The notes beneath the pieces are model-generated. The model was not told the DNA's origin and made no database searches. It saw only the letters and a program-made list of their open reading frames with translations. DNA of 60,481 nt, from positions 1 through 60,481 of the forward strand of contig CAJMOH010000013.1 of the NCBI GenBank assembly GCA_905215055.1, given 5' to 3'. Below are positions 8,159 to 16,199 of this stretch, in pieces (the first letter of the stretch is position 1; every line of letters starts with the position of its first letter). The position numbers and the translations under genes are program-made. Source of the stretch: an uncultured bacterium (lineage in GTDB: Bacteria > Bacillota > Clostridia > Oscillospirales > Acutalibacteraceae).

Positions 8159-10725
8159 AACTGTTAGTGTTGGACGGCAACAGCATTCTCAACCGGGCCT
8201 TTTACGGCATCAAGCTGCTGACCACCAAGGCCGGGGAATACACCAACGGCATTTACGGGTTTCTCACCATGCTGAATAAGCTGCTGGAGGAGACCTCTCC
8301 CGACGGCGTTGCCATCGCCTTTGACCAAAAGGGACCCACCTTCCGCCACAAGGCCTACGAGGGCTACAAGTCCAACCGGAAGGGAATGCCCGAGGAGCTG
8401 GCCCAGCAGATGCCGGTGCTGCAAGAGCTTTTGCGGGACCTGGGGTATCAAATTGTCTCCTGCCAGGGCTGGGAGGCCGACGACATTCTGGGTACCCTGT
8501 CCGCCCAGTGCGAGAAGGAGGGTGCTCAGTGCCTTATCGCCACCGGCGACCGGGACAGCCTGCAGCTGGTCAGCCCTTCTACCACGGTGCGGCTGGCCAC
8601 CACCAAGTTCGGCCAGCCCCAGGTCACCCTGTACGACGTGGCCAAAATCCAGGAGGACTACGGCGTCACCCCCCGCCAGATGATCGACATCAAGGCCATC
8701 CAGGGGGACAGTTCTGACTGCATCCCAGGCGTGGCGGGGATTGGACCCAAGGGCGCCGGGGAGCTGATCCAAAAGTTTGGCAGCGTGCAGTACATCTACG
8801 ACCACCTGGAGGAGCTGGACATCAAGCCCGCCATGAAGCAGAAGCTGGTAAACTCCAGGGATAACGCCTTTTTAAGCTATGACCTGGGCACCATCCGCCG
8901 GGACGCCCCCATCGACACCGACCTCTCCCACTATGGGAAGGGGGAGGGGGACTCCCAGCGGGCCTCCGCCCTGATGGTGAAGCTGGAGCTGTTTTCCCTG
9001 CTGGACAAGTTTGGGCTGTCCCTGAGCGCCCAGCCTCAGGAGGACGCTCCGGCGGCGGACCGGCCTCCCGTGAAGGACTACGAGGACGGCGCCCCCCTGC
9101 TGCCCATGCTGGAGGACGAGGGCAAGGCCTTTTTCTATGCCGGGTGGCAGGAGGGCCGGCTGGAGAGCCTGACCTTTTCCCACAAGGGCGGGCTGCACCG
9201 GGTGAAGCCCGATGACGCCTTTTTGCGGGCCTTTTTCAAAAACGGCCGCATCCAGAAATACACCCACGACACCAAGTCCCTGCACCGAAAAGCTCTGGAG
9301 CTGGACTGCAAAATGGAGAGCGTCCAGATGGACACGGCGCTGGCGGGGTATTTGCTGAACCCCTCCGCCTCCAGCTACGACGTGGAGAGGCTCTGCGCGG
9401 AGTACGGCGTTTCTCTGCCGGATTTTGAGGACCAGGAGCTGAATCTTGCCGCCGCCATGCCGGGACTGTGCCAGGCTCTGCAAAGGGCTATTGAGGAAAA
9501 CAGCCAGCAGGAGCTGCTGGCCTCCATTGAGATTCCCCTCAGCTTTGTGCTGGCCCAGATGGAGCATATCGGCTTCTATGTGGACAAGGAGAGCATTCGG
9601 GCTTACGGCAAGGAGCTGGAGGCCCAGGTGATGCAGCTTCACGACGAGATCATCCAAGAGGTGGGGTACGAGTTCAACATCAATTCCCCCAAGCAGCTGG
9701 GGGAGGCATTGTTCGGCAAGCTGGGCCTGCCCCACGGCAAAAAGACCAAGAGCGGCTGGTCCACCAACGCCGACGTGCTGGAGGAGCTGCGGTACCTGCA
9801 TCCGGTGGTGGACAAGGTGCTGCGTTACCGCACCGTGGCCAAGCTGAAATCCACCTACTGCGACGGGCTGCTGAAGGTCATCGGCCCGGACGGGCGGGTT
9901 CACTCCACCTTTAATCAGACGGAGACCCGTACCGGGCGCATTTCCAGCGCCGAGCCCAACCTGCAGAACATCCCGGTGCGGACGCCCATCGGCCGGGAGC
10001 TGCGGAAGTTCTTCGCCGGGTCGGGCGGAAACCTCCTGGTGGACGCGGACTACTCCCAGATTGAGCTGCGGGTGCTGGCCCATGTGGCGGATGACGCCGC
10101 CATGAAGGAGGACTTTTTGGAGGGCCGGGACATTCACACCTCCACGGCGGCCCGTGTTTTCGGCATGCCGGTGGAGCTGGTCACCAAGGAGATGCGCTCC
10201 AAGGCCAAGGCGGTGAACTTTGGCATTGTGTACGGCATTGGAGCCTTCTCCTTGTCCAAGGATATTGGCGTTTCCCGAAAAGAGGCAGGGGACTATATCA
10301 AGGAATATCTGAAAAACTACGCCGGTGTGGACGCCTATATGAAGCGGGTTGTGGAGGAGGCCAAGGAGCGGGGCTATGTGGAGACCCTGTTTGGCCGGCG
10401 GCGCTATCTGCCGGAACTGAAAAGCGGCAACTTCAACCTGCGCTCCTTTGGAGAGCGGGTGGCCCGGAATATGCCCATTCAGGGTACGGCGGCGGACATC
10501 ATCAAAATCGCCATGATCCGGGTCAGCTCCCGGCTGGAAAAGGAGGGCCTGCGGGGAAGGCTGATCCTCCAGGTCCATGACGAGCTGATTGTGGAATGCC
10601 CCCCGGAGGAGCGGGACCGGGCGGCTCAGATTCTGGAAGAGGAAATGGAGGGGGCGGTGAGCCTCTCTGTGCCCATGGTGGCAGAGGCCGGTTCCGGCCG
10701 CACCTGGTTTGAGGCCAAGGAGTGA
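8155..10725 (+). CDS. polA: DNA polymerase I
   Basis: An 856-residue family A polymerase used in Okazaki fragment processing and repair. Residues 1 to about 290 form the FEN1-like 5'-3' exonuclease (LVLDGNSILNRAFYG, GWEADDILG, ATGDRDSLQL). The middle domain keeps the 3'-5' exonuclease fold but the first Exo motif (DxE) is absent, so proofreading is probably lost, as in Taq or Bacillus stearothermophilus enzymes. The polymerase domain carries motif A DYSQIELR (near 631), motif B RSKAKAVNFGIVYG (near 681) and motif C VHDEL (near 806). The ATG at 8155 overlaps the dus stop and begins MKLLVLDGN, as in homologues; a longer in-frame reading starting inside dus is not real. Confidence 0.95.
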   Translation: MKLLVLDGNSILNRAFYGIKLLTTKAGEYTNGIYGFLTMLNKLLEETSPDGVAIAFDQKGPTFRHKAYEGYKSNRKGMPEELAQQMPVLQELLRDLGYQIVSCQGWEADDILGTLSAQCEKEGAQCLIATGDRDSLQLVSPSTTVRLATTKFGQPQVTLYDVAKIQEDYGVTPRQMIDIKAIQGDSSDCIPGVAGIGPKGAGELIQKFGSVQYIYDHLEELDIKPAMKQKLVNSRDNAFLSYDLGTIRRDAPIDTDLSHYGKGEGDSQRASALMVKLELFSLLDKFGLSLSAQPQEDAPAADRPPVKDYEDGAPLLPMLEDEGKAFFYAGWQEGRLESLTFSHKGGLHRVKPDDAFLRAFFKNGRIQKYTHDTKSLHRKALELDCKMESVQMDTALAGYLLNPSASSYDVERLCAEYGVSLPDFEDQELNLAAAMPGLCQALQRAIEENSQQELLASIEIPLSFVLAQMEHIGFYVDKESIRAYGKELEAQVMQLHDEIIQEVGYEFNINSPKQLGEALFGKLGLPHGKKTKSGWSTNADVLEELRYLHPVVDKVLRYRTVAKLKSTYCDGLLKVIGPDGRVHSTFNQTETRTGRISSAEPNLQNIPVRTPIGRELRKFFAGSGGNLLVDADYSQIELRVLAHVADDAAMKEDFLEGRDIHTSTAARVFGMPVELVTKEMRSKAKAVNFGIVYGIGAFSLSKDIGVSRKEAGDYIKEYLKNYAGVDAYMKRVVEEAKERGYVETLFGRRRYLPELKSGNFNLRSFGERVARNMPIQGTAADIIKIAMIRVSSRLEKEGLRGRLILQVHDELIVECPPEERDRAAQILEEEMEGAVSLSVPMVAEAGSGRTWFEAKE

Positions 10726-10728
10726 GCC

Positions 10729-11565
10729 ATGGAGGGCATGATCTTTTGCTGTCCCCTGTGCGGGGAGCCTCTTGTCCGGGAGGAGCATCGGGCCGTGTGT
10801 TCCCAAAGGCACAGCTTTGACGTGGCCCGGCAGGGCTATGTCCACTTGCTGCCGGTCAACAAAATGCACTCCAAACTGCCCGGGGACAGCCGGGAAATGG
10901 TGGACAGCCGCCGCCGCTTTTTGGAGGCGGGCTATTACGCCCCCTTTCGGGAGGAGCTGTGCCGCATTGTCCGGGAGTGCGCCCAGAACCTGGGCCGCCG
11001 GGAGGGAGAGGGCCTCACTCTCTGCGACGCCGGCTGCGGGGAGGGGTATTACACAGCGGGACTTTGGCGGGCTTTGCCCCAGGCGGCTGTCTGCGGGTTT
11101 GACATTTCCAAGCTGGCGGTCAAGGCCGCCGCAGGAAAATACAAGGGAATCGAGTTTGGGGTGGCCAGCAGCTTTGCCATCCCCCTGGGGACAGGGCGGG
11201 TTCACCTGCTGACCGATGTGTTTTCTCCCCTGGCTCCGGAGGAGTTTGCCAGGGTGGTGCGGCCGGGGGGCTATTTTCTCTACGCCGTGCCGGGGGAGCG
11301 CCACCTGTATGGACTGAAGGAAATTTTGTACCGGAACCCCTATGAGAACCCCCACCGGGACACAGAGTACGCGGGGTTTCGGTTTCAGGGGCGCAGGGCC
11401 GTGCGGGGGGAGATTTTCATCCCCAACGGGGAGACGGCCAGGGACCTGTTCGCCATGACGCCCTACTATTGGAAAACCCAGGCGGAAGGCGCCCGGCGCC
11501 TGGAGGAGACCCAAGGGTTTTCCACAGAGATCGCCTTTGATTTTTTAATCTACAAGCGGCTGTGA
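10729..11565 (+). CDS. rlmA: 23S rRNA (guanine-N1)-methyltransferase RlmA family
   Basis: A 278-residue SAM-dependent RNA methyltransferase. The N-terminal zinc ribbon has Cys8, Cys11, Cys24 and His28, the same C-x2-C-x12-C-x3-H spacing as RlmA(I). It is followed by FDVARQGYVHLLPV and the HSKLPGDSREMVDSRRRFL segment that marks RlmA. The class I methyltransferase core has motif I in CDAGCGEGYYT, then DISKLAVKAAA and ASSFAIPL. RlmA(I) modifies G745 and RlmA(II) G748 of helix 35 in 23S rRNA; RlmA(II) is the Gram-positive version and affects tylosin-class macrolide response. Which base is used here is not settled by the sequence. It starts 3 nt after polA stops. Confidence 0.85.
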   Translation: MEGMIFCCPLCGEPLVREEHRAVCSQRHSFDVARQGYVHLLPVNKMHSKLPGDSREMVDSRRRFLEAGYYAPFREELCRIVRECAQNLGRREGEGLTLCDAGCGEGYYTAGLWRALPQAAVCGFDISKLAVKAAAGKYKGIEFGVASSFAIPLGTGRVHLLTDVFSPLAPEEFARVVRPGGYFLYAVPGERHLYGLKEILYRNPYENPHRDTEYAGFRFQGRRAVRGEIFIPNGETARDLFAMTPYYWKTQAEGARRLEETQGFSTEIAFDFLIYKRL

Positions 11566-11624
11566 AAAGGGGATTGGCCCGGAAGCCGGGCCGCTGTCAA
11601 TGAAACACGAAAGGAATGGATCCT

Positions 11625-12116
11625 ATGAAGATATTGTTTGTCTGCACAGGCAACACCTGCCGCAGCCCCATGGCGGAGGGGATGTTCCGCAAAATGATGC
11701 AGGAGAGAGACATGGAGGAGCGGGTGCTGTGCCAAAGCGCCGGGCTTTCCGCGGTGGACGGCACCCCTGTCTCGGAAAACGCCGTGCTGGCCTGCCGGGA
11801 AATCGGCGTGGATATTTCCGAGCATACCGCCCGGCGGATTACCGGAGAGGAGCTGCCGGTGTGGGACCTGTATTTTCCCATGTCCAAAACCCACGGATAC
11901 ATTTTGGCCCAGGCGGGGGTGCCTCAGACAAAGATCTACATACCCAAGTATATCGCCGACCCCTTTGGGGGTACGCTGGAGGAGTACCGGGCCTGCCGGG
12001 ACAAGCTGGCCCAGCAGCTGGAAATTTTCTACGAGAGCTATGTCACACGGCTGCTGGTGTTTGACGACACCCTGCCCCCTCCTCCCCCTCAGGGGGAGCG
12101 GCGGCCCCGGCCGTGA
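11625..12116 (+). CDS. Low-molecular-weight phosphatase, candidate protein-arginine phosphatase (YwlE-like)
   Basis: A 163-residue phosphatase of the LMW-PTP family. The catalytic loop CTGNTCRS places the nucleophile at Cys7 and Arg at 13, and the general-acid Asp is in ADPFGGTLEEYRACRDKL. Thr at position 11, where tyrosine phosphatases have Ile or Leu, is the residue that selects phosphoarginine in Bacillus YwlE, so this enzyme may reverse McsB-type arginine phosphorylation; no mcsB is visible here. The second ATG (11625) is chosen because GAAAGGA lies 9 nt upstream, while the ATG at 11616 touches that site. The last 15 residues (five prolines, then RRPRP) are coded by a GC-rich hairpin, CTCCCCC/GGGGGAG at 12082-12098, and look like an acquired tail. 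Confidence 0.82.
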   Translation: MKILFVCTGNTCRSPMAEGMFRKMMQERDMEERVLCQSAGLSAVDGTPVSENAVLACREIGVDISEHTARRITGEELPVWDLYFPMSKTHGYILAQAGVPQTKIYIPKYIADPFGGTLEEYRACRDKLAQQLEIFYESYVTRLLVFDDTLPPPPPQGERRPRP

Positions 12117-12144
12117 GAGAGGCCGGTTCGAGAAAAAGCGCTTT

Positions 12145-12187
12145 CCCTCTGCCGCAAGGCCTTGCGGCAGAGGGCGGCGCTTTTTTT
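12145..12187 (+). terminator. Strong terminator after the phosphatase gene
   Basis: A perfect 15-bp self-complementary stem, CCCTCTGCCGCAAGG (12145-12159) with its reverse complement (12160-12174), flanked by AGCGC/GCGCT and seven T residues. Confidence 0.9.
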
Positions 12188-12225
12188 GCGTCCTTCCGGA
12201 AGGGGAAGAAAATTCCCCCTTTCCC

Positions 12226-12254
12226 TTGAGTTTTGCCGGCTTGCAGTTTATAAT
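12226..12254 (+). promoter_or_regulatory. Promoter of the rimI-tsaD-ilvBN operon
   Basis: TTGAGT (12226-12231), 17 bp, TATAAT (12249-12254), about 57 bp before rimI. Confidence 0.75.
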
Positions 12255-12310
12255 AGACTCGTTGTTTTATTGCCGTTTTTCAAAGAGAGAAAGGAAACGA
12301 GAAGGAACGT

Positions 12311-12757
12311 ATGGAAATCGTGAGACTGCAAAAGGAGCATTGCGAAATCCTGGCGGAGCTGGAAAAGCTCTGCTTCTCCCGCCCGTGGAGCCAGAAGGCC
12401 ATTGAGGACGAAGTGAACAACCCCAACGCCTTTTTCGTCACCGCGGTGGACGAGGAGAAGATTTTGGGCTATGGCGGCATGCACTGTACCCACCAGGAAT
12501 GCTACATCGATAACATTGCCGTGTTTGGGCATCAGCGCAAAAAGGGCGTGGGAACCGCCATTGTGAAGGCCCTGGTCCAAGAGGCCCAGCGCCGGGGTGC
12601 GGAGTACATCTCCCTGGAGGTCCGCCCCTCCAACCGGCCGGCGGTGGGGCTGTATACCAAGCTTGGCTTTATGGAGGAGGGACGCCGCCGGAACTTTTAC
12701 AGCGACCCCACCGAGGACGCCCTGATTTTGACCCGGCGGTTTCCAAAGGAGGGCTGA
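12311..12757 (+). CDS. rimI: Ribosomal protein S18 alanine N-acetyltransferase-like GNAT enzyme
   Basis: A 148-residue GNAT acetyltransferase of the RimI type, which moves acetyl from acetyl-CoA to the N-terminal alanine of ribosomal protein S18. The opening IVRLQKEHCEILAELEKLCFSRPWS is the RimI signature region. The acetyl-CoA pyrophosphate loop is in VFGHQRKKGVGTAIVKAL, and EVRPSNRPAVGLYTKLGF contains the conserved Asn-Tyr elements. It precedes tsaD by one nucleotide, the standard Firmicutes arrangement in which rimI, tsaB and tsaD often cluster; tsaB is not next to them here. Confidence 0.88.
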   Translation: MEIVRLQKEHCEILAELEKLCFSRPWSQKAIEDEVNNPNAFFVTAVDEEKILGYGGMHCTHQECYIDNIAVFGHQRKKGVGTAIVKALVQEAQRRGAEYISLEVRPSNRPAVGLYTKLGFMEEGRRRNFYSDPTEDALILTRRFPKEG

Positions 12758-12758
12758 C

Positions 12759-13763
12759 ATGATCCTGTTAGGCATTGAAAGCTCCTGTGACGAGACCGCC
12801 GCCGCTCTGGTGGAGGACGGCCGGACCATTCTGTCCTCAGTGATTGCCTCCCAGGTGGAGGAACATCGGATTTACGGCGGTGTGGTGCCGGAAATCGCCT
12901 CCCGCCGCCACAGCGAGGCCATTGTGGGCGTGGTGAAGGAGGCGCTGGCCCAGGGAGGAAAGGACCTTTCGGAGATCGGCGGCATTGCCGTCACCTATGC
13001 CCCGGGGCTGATTGGGGCTTTGCTGGTGGGGGTGAACTTCGCCAAGGGGCTGTCCCTGGCTGCCGGCCTGCCCCTGATTCCCGTGCATCACCTGCGGGGG
13101 CATATCGCCTCCAATTACCTGTCCAACCCAGAGCTGAAGCCGCCCTTTTTGTGCCTGGTGGTGTCCGGGGGACACAGCCACATCGTCTGGGTGGAGGACT
13201 ATACCAAGCTGAAAATTCTGGGCCGCACCCGGGACGACGCCGCGGGGGAGGCCTTTGACAAGGCGGCCAGGGCGATGGGCATTCCCTATCCCGGCGGCGT
13301 GGAGATGGACCGGGTTGCCGAAACGGGAAACGACCATGCCTACCAGCTGCCCCGCCCCCGGGTGGAGGGGGCGCCCCTGGACTTCAGCTTTTCCGGGCTG
13401 AAAACAGCGGTGCTGAACCTGCTGAACAACGCCCGGCAAAAGGGAGAGGAAATCTCTGTGCCGGACCTGTGCGCCTCCTACCGGCGGGCGGTGGTTTCCT
13501 GCCTGACGGAAAACTTTTTCAAGGCCGTGGAAATGACCGGGGCCACAGCTCTTGCCGCCGCGGGAGGCGTGTCCGCCAACCGGCTGCTCCGCCGGGAGCT
13601 GGAGCGCTTGGCCGCGGAGCGGGGCCTGAAGCTCTATTTGCCGGACAGATCCCTGTGCGGGGACAACGCCGCCATGATCGCCTCTCAGGGCTATTACGAG
13701 CTTTTGGCGGGAAACACCGCGGGCATGGATTTAAACGCCTGCGCCCAGCGGTCCATTGAATGA
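12759..13763 (+). CDS. tsaD: tRNA N6-adenosine threonylcarbamoyltransferase TsaD
   Basis: A 334-residue ASKHA-fold ATPase (older name Gcp or YgjD). With TsaB and TsaE it transfers threonylcarbamoyl from the TsaC-made adenylate to A37 of ANN-decoding tRNAs. The first residues ILLGIESSCDETAAALV are the family hallmark. The metal-binding His pair is in HHLRGHIASNY near residue 110; ESSCDET, LVVSGGHSHI and the late GGVSANRLLR and SLCGDNAAMIA motifs follow. The start at 12759 follows the rimI stop by 1 nt. It is essential in most bacteria. Confidence 0.95.
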   Translation: MILLGIESSCDETAAALVEDGRTILSSVIASQVEEHRIYGGVVPEIASRRHSEAIVGVVKEALAQGGKDLSEIGGIAVTYAPGLIGALLVGVNFAKGLSLAAGLPLIPVHHLRGHIASNYLSNPELKPPFLCLVVSGGHSHIVWVEDYTKLKILGRTRDDAAGEAFDKAARAMGIPYPGGVEMDRVAETGNDHAYQLPRPRVEGAPLDFSFSGLKTAVLNLLNNARQKGEEISVPDLCASYRRAVVSCLTENFFKAVEMTGATALAAAGGVSANRLLRRELERLAAERGLKLYLPDRSLCGDNAAMIASQGYYELLAGNTAGMDLNACAQRSIE

Positions 13764-13782
13764 TGGGAAGGGGGAAGGGAGT

Positions 13783-15402
13783 ATGCTGACCGGCGGTGAA
13801 ATCATGGTAAAGTGCCTGGAGGCCGAGGGGGTAGACATTCTCTTCGGCTATCCGGGGGCGGCCATCTGTCCCTTTTACGACGCGCTGTACGATTCCCCCA
13901 TCCGCCATGTGCTGGTGCGCAGCGAGCAAAACGCCGCCCACATGGCCAGCGGCTACGCCAGAGCCAGCGGCAGGCCGGGTGTGTGCGTGGCCACTTCCGG
14001 CCCTGGGGCCACCAATTTAATCACCGGTATTGCCACCGCTTACATGGATTCCATCCCCATTGTGGCCATCACCGGCCAGGTGAACCTGGAGCAGCTGGGC
14101 CGGGACGTGTTTCAGGAGGCGGATGTTACCGGCGCCTGCGAGTCCTTTACCAAGCACAGCTACCTGGTAAAGTCCGTGGAGGACCTGCCCCGGGTATTCA
14201 AGGAGGCCTTTCACATCGCCTCCACAGGCCGTCCGGGACCGGTGCTTATCGACGTGCCGGAGGATGTGCAGGAGGCCTTGACAGAGGACTTTTCCTATCC
14301 GCAGCGGGCGGATATTCCCGGCTATAAGCCCAAGACCACTGGCCATCCTATGCAGATCAAGCGGGCGCTGGAGGCCATCTCCCAGGCCAAGCGTCCTGTC
14401 ATCTGCTGCGGCGGCGGGGTGGTGCTGGCCGGCGCCCGGGAGGAGATGACAGCCTTCGCTCAGAACAGCGGCATCCCCATTGTGTCCACCATGATGGGGA
14501 TTGGGGTTATGCCTATGGACAGCCCGGTGTACCTGGGGATGATCGGCAAGTTTGGCCGCAGCTACGCCAACCGGGCCATAGGCGAGGCGGACCTGATCGT
14601 TCTGTGCGGGGCCAGGGTGGGAGACCGGGCCATCGCCCTGCCCAACCAGATCGCGGAGCAGGCCAAGATCATTCACATTGACATTGACCCGGCGGAGATT
14701 GGCAAGAATATGCGGGTGGACGTTCCCATTGTGGGGGACGTGAAGCAGGTGCTTTCCGTCCTGGCGGAGAAGGTTCGGCCGGTGGACTGCCGGGACTGGG
14801 TGGAGCGGGTGCTGCGCTACAAGCGGGAGTTTGTTCCCCGAGGGGCGGACCGGGAGGACTTTGTGGAGCCGCGCTCCTTCATCCGTGCCCTCTCCGCCAT
14901 GATGGAGGAGGACGCCATTCTCACCGCCGACCCAGGCCAGGGACAGATTTGGGCGGCCATCAACTTCACCCAGAAGGAGGGCCGGTTTCTCACCAGCGGG
15001 GGCCTTGGCACCATGGGCTATGCCCTGCCTGCGGCTCTGGGGGCAAAGCTGGCAAAGCCCCGGCGCCAGGTGCTGGCTGTCTGTGGGGACGGGGCCTTTC
15101 AGATGAGCCTGTGCGAGTTGGCCACAGTGGTGGCCTCTCACGCGCCGCTGAAGGTGGTGGTGTTTGATAACCGGCGCCTGGGCATGGTGCGGGAGTATCA
15201 AAACGCCCGCTATGCCCGGCGGCACATCGGCACCCACATGGACGGAAACCCGGATTTTGTGGCTCTGTGCCAGGCTTATGGAATTCCGGCGGCTCTGGCA
15301 AAAAATAACCGGGAGGCCGAGCGGCTGGCCAGGGAGATGCTTCAGTCGCCCCGGCCCTATGTGCTGGTGTGCCGTGTAGACCCGGAAACGCCGTCGGTTT
15401 GA
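13783..15402 (+). CDS. ilvB: Acetolactate synthase large (catalytic) subunit
   Basis: A 539-residue ThDP- and FAD-dependent enzyme that condenses two pyruvates, or pyruvate and 2-oxobutyrate, in branched-chain amino acid synthesis. Glu48 in RSEQNAAHMASGYARA is the ThDP-activating Glu. GPGATNLITGIATAYMDSIPI is the FAD/substrate channel region, and the GDG..N ThDP motif is CGDGAFQMSLCELATV followed by DNRR. The usual QWQ after GMVR is EYQ here, so the Trp that lines the herbicide site is Tyr472. The ATG at 13783 follows GGGGGAAGGGAG; an in-frame TTG at 13756 inside tsaD is less likely. It lies 19 nt after tsaD and 16 nt before ilvN, without the T-box or leader peptide often seen before ilv operons. 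Confidence 0.9.
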   Translation: MLTGGEIMVKCLEAEGVDILFGYPGAAICPFYDALYDSPIRHVLVRSEQNAAHMASGYARASGRPGVCVATSGPGATNLITGIATAYMDSIPIVAITGQVNLEQLGRDVFQEADVTGACESFTKHSYLVKSVEDLPRVFKEAFHIASTGRPGPVLIDVPEDVQEALTEDFSYPQRADIPGYKPKTTGHPMQIKRALEAISQAKRPVICCGGGVVLAGAREEMTAFAQNSGIPIVSTMMGIGVMPMDSPVYLGMIGKFGRSYANRAIGEADLIVLCGARVGDRAIALPNQIAEQAKIIHIDIDPAEIGKNMRVDVPIVGDVKQVLSVLAEKVRPVDCRDWVERVLRYKREFVPRGADREDFVEPRSFIRALSAMMEEDAILTADPGQGQIWAAINFTQKEGRFLTSGGLGTMGYALPAALGAKLAKPRRQVLAVCGDGAFQMSLCELATVVASHAPLKVVVFDNRRLGMVREYQNARYARRHIGTHMDGNPDFVALCQAYGIPAALAKNNREAERLAREMLQSPRPYVLVCRVDPETPSV

Positions 15403-15418
15403 AAGGAAGGAATAGGCC

Positions 15419-15889
15419 GTGAAATACACCTTATCTGTGCTGGTGGAAAACCAGCCCGGCGTGCTGAGCAAGGTGGTCAGCCTGTTTGCCCGCCGGGGGT
15501 ACAACATTGACAGCCTGGCTGTTGGCACCACCGAGGACCCCACCATGTCCCGCATGACCATTGTGGGTCAGGGGGACGACCACATTCTGGAGCAGGTGGA
15601 AAAGCAGCTGAACAAGGTCATTCCCGTCATCAAGGTGCGTTCCCTGGGGCCGGACGCCGTCACCGCCGAGCTGGTGCTGGTAAAGGTGGCCTGCGATCCC
15701 CAGACCTTGGGGAAGGTTAACCAGATCGCCGCGCTGATGAAGGCGGAGGTGGCCGACGTGTCCAAGACCACCGTCACGCTGAAATACGCCGGGGAGCACG
15801 AGCGGTGCGAAACCCTGCTGGATCTGCTGCGGCCTTACGGTATCCGGGAAATTTCCCGCACAGGGGTCATCGCCCTGGAGAGAGGCTGA
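15419..15889 (+). CDS. ilvN: Acetolactate synthase small (regulatory) subunit
   Basis: A 156-residue regulatory subunit that binds the large subunit and gives valine feedback inhibition. Residues 1-75 are the ACT domain: YTLSVLVENQPGVLSKVVSLFARRGYNIDSL, with the GV.S/G turn that binds the amino acid. The C-terminal half is the ALS_ss_C domain (ELVLVKV, GIREISRTGVIALERG). The start is GTG at 15419 after GGAAGGAATAGG. Pairing directly with ilvB and length near 160 match the family. The following terminator closes the rimI-tsaD-ilvB-ilvN transcript. Confidence 0.93.
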   Translation: MKYTLSVLVENQPGVLSKVVSLFARRGYNIDSLAVGTTEDPTMSRMTIVGQGDDHILEQVEKQLNKVIPVIKVRSLGPDAVTAELVLVKVACDPQTLGKVNQIAALMKAEVADVSKTTVTLKYAGEHERCETLLDLLRPYGIREISRTGVIALERG

Positions 15890-15902
15890 ATGAGAGAAAC
15901 GA

Positions 15903-15934
15903 GGGCTGCTGCCAAAGAGGCGGCAGCCCTTTTT
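15903..15934 (+). terminator. Terminator after ilvN
   Basis: GGGCTGCTGCC (15903-15913) pairs with GGCGGCAGCCC (15919-15929), then TTTTT. Confidence 0.9.
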
Positions 15935-15976
15935 CGCGGTCCGCGGCGGCCTTTATTTCTGAAAGAGCAGAAAAAT

Positions 15977-16004
15977 TTTACATGGATTTTACATAGATTT
16001 TACA
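15977..16004 (+). promoter_or_regulatory. Pho-box-like array: three TTTACA repeats at 11-bp spacing
   Basis: TTTACA occurs at 15977-15982, 15988-15993 and 15999-16004, embedded in near-identical 11-bp units TTTACATDGAT; one more TTTACA lies at 16050. Direct TT(A/T)ACA repeats at 11-bp periodicity are the recognition pattern of Gram-positive PhoP response regulators, and the next gene is a phosphate transporter. A -35-like TTGACG at 16072-16077 with TAGTCT 18 bp on is the likely promoter. The remaining AT-rich leader to 16199 shows no other element. Confidence 0.7.
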
Positions 16005-16199
16005 TAGAAAAAACGCCTTTCGACAAAAGAAAGGTTTTTTAACTTTTTCTTTACAAATATTTCATTTTCTATTGACGGAGTTCGGCTTCATATGGTAGTC
16101 TTAATTTGTCTGGGTTAGATGTCCAGAGACCCTTCCGCCATCTTTTCCGGTCCGGCTGAGATGCCGTGTCCGGCCTCGTGTAAGGTAGGTAAACTGTTT

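Noticed and set aside
8872..11514. 880-codon minus-strand reading frame opposite polA and rlmA
   Set aside because: Gln/His/Gly/Leu-rich antisense shadow of two certain genes; similar long shadows occur opposite other GC-rich genes here.
15890..16199. Riboswitch or T-box in the pit leader
   Set aside because: The leader is AT rich with repeats explained by a Pho box; no conserved riboswitch core or T-box sequence is visible.
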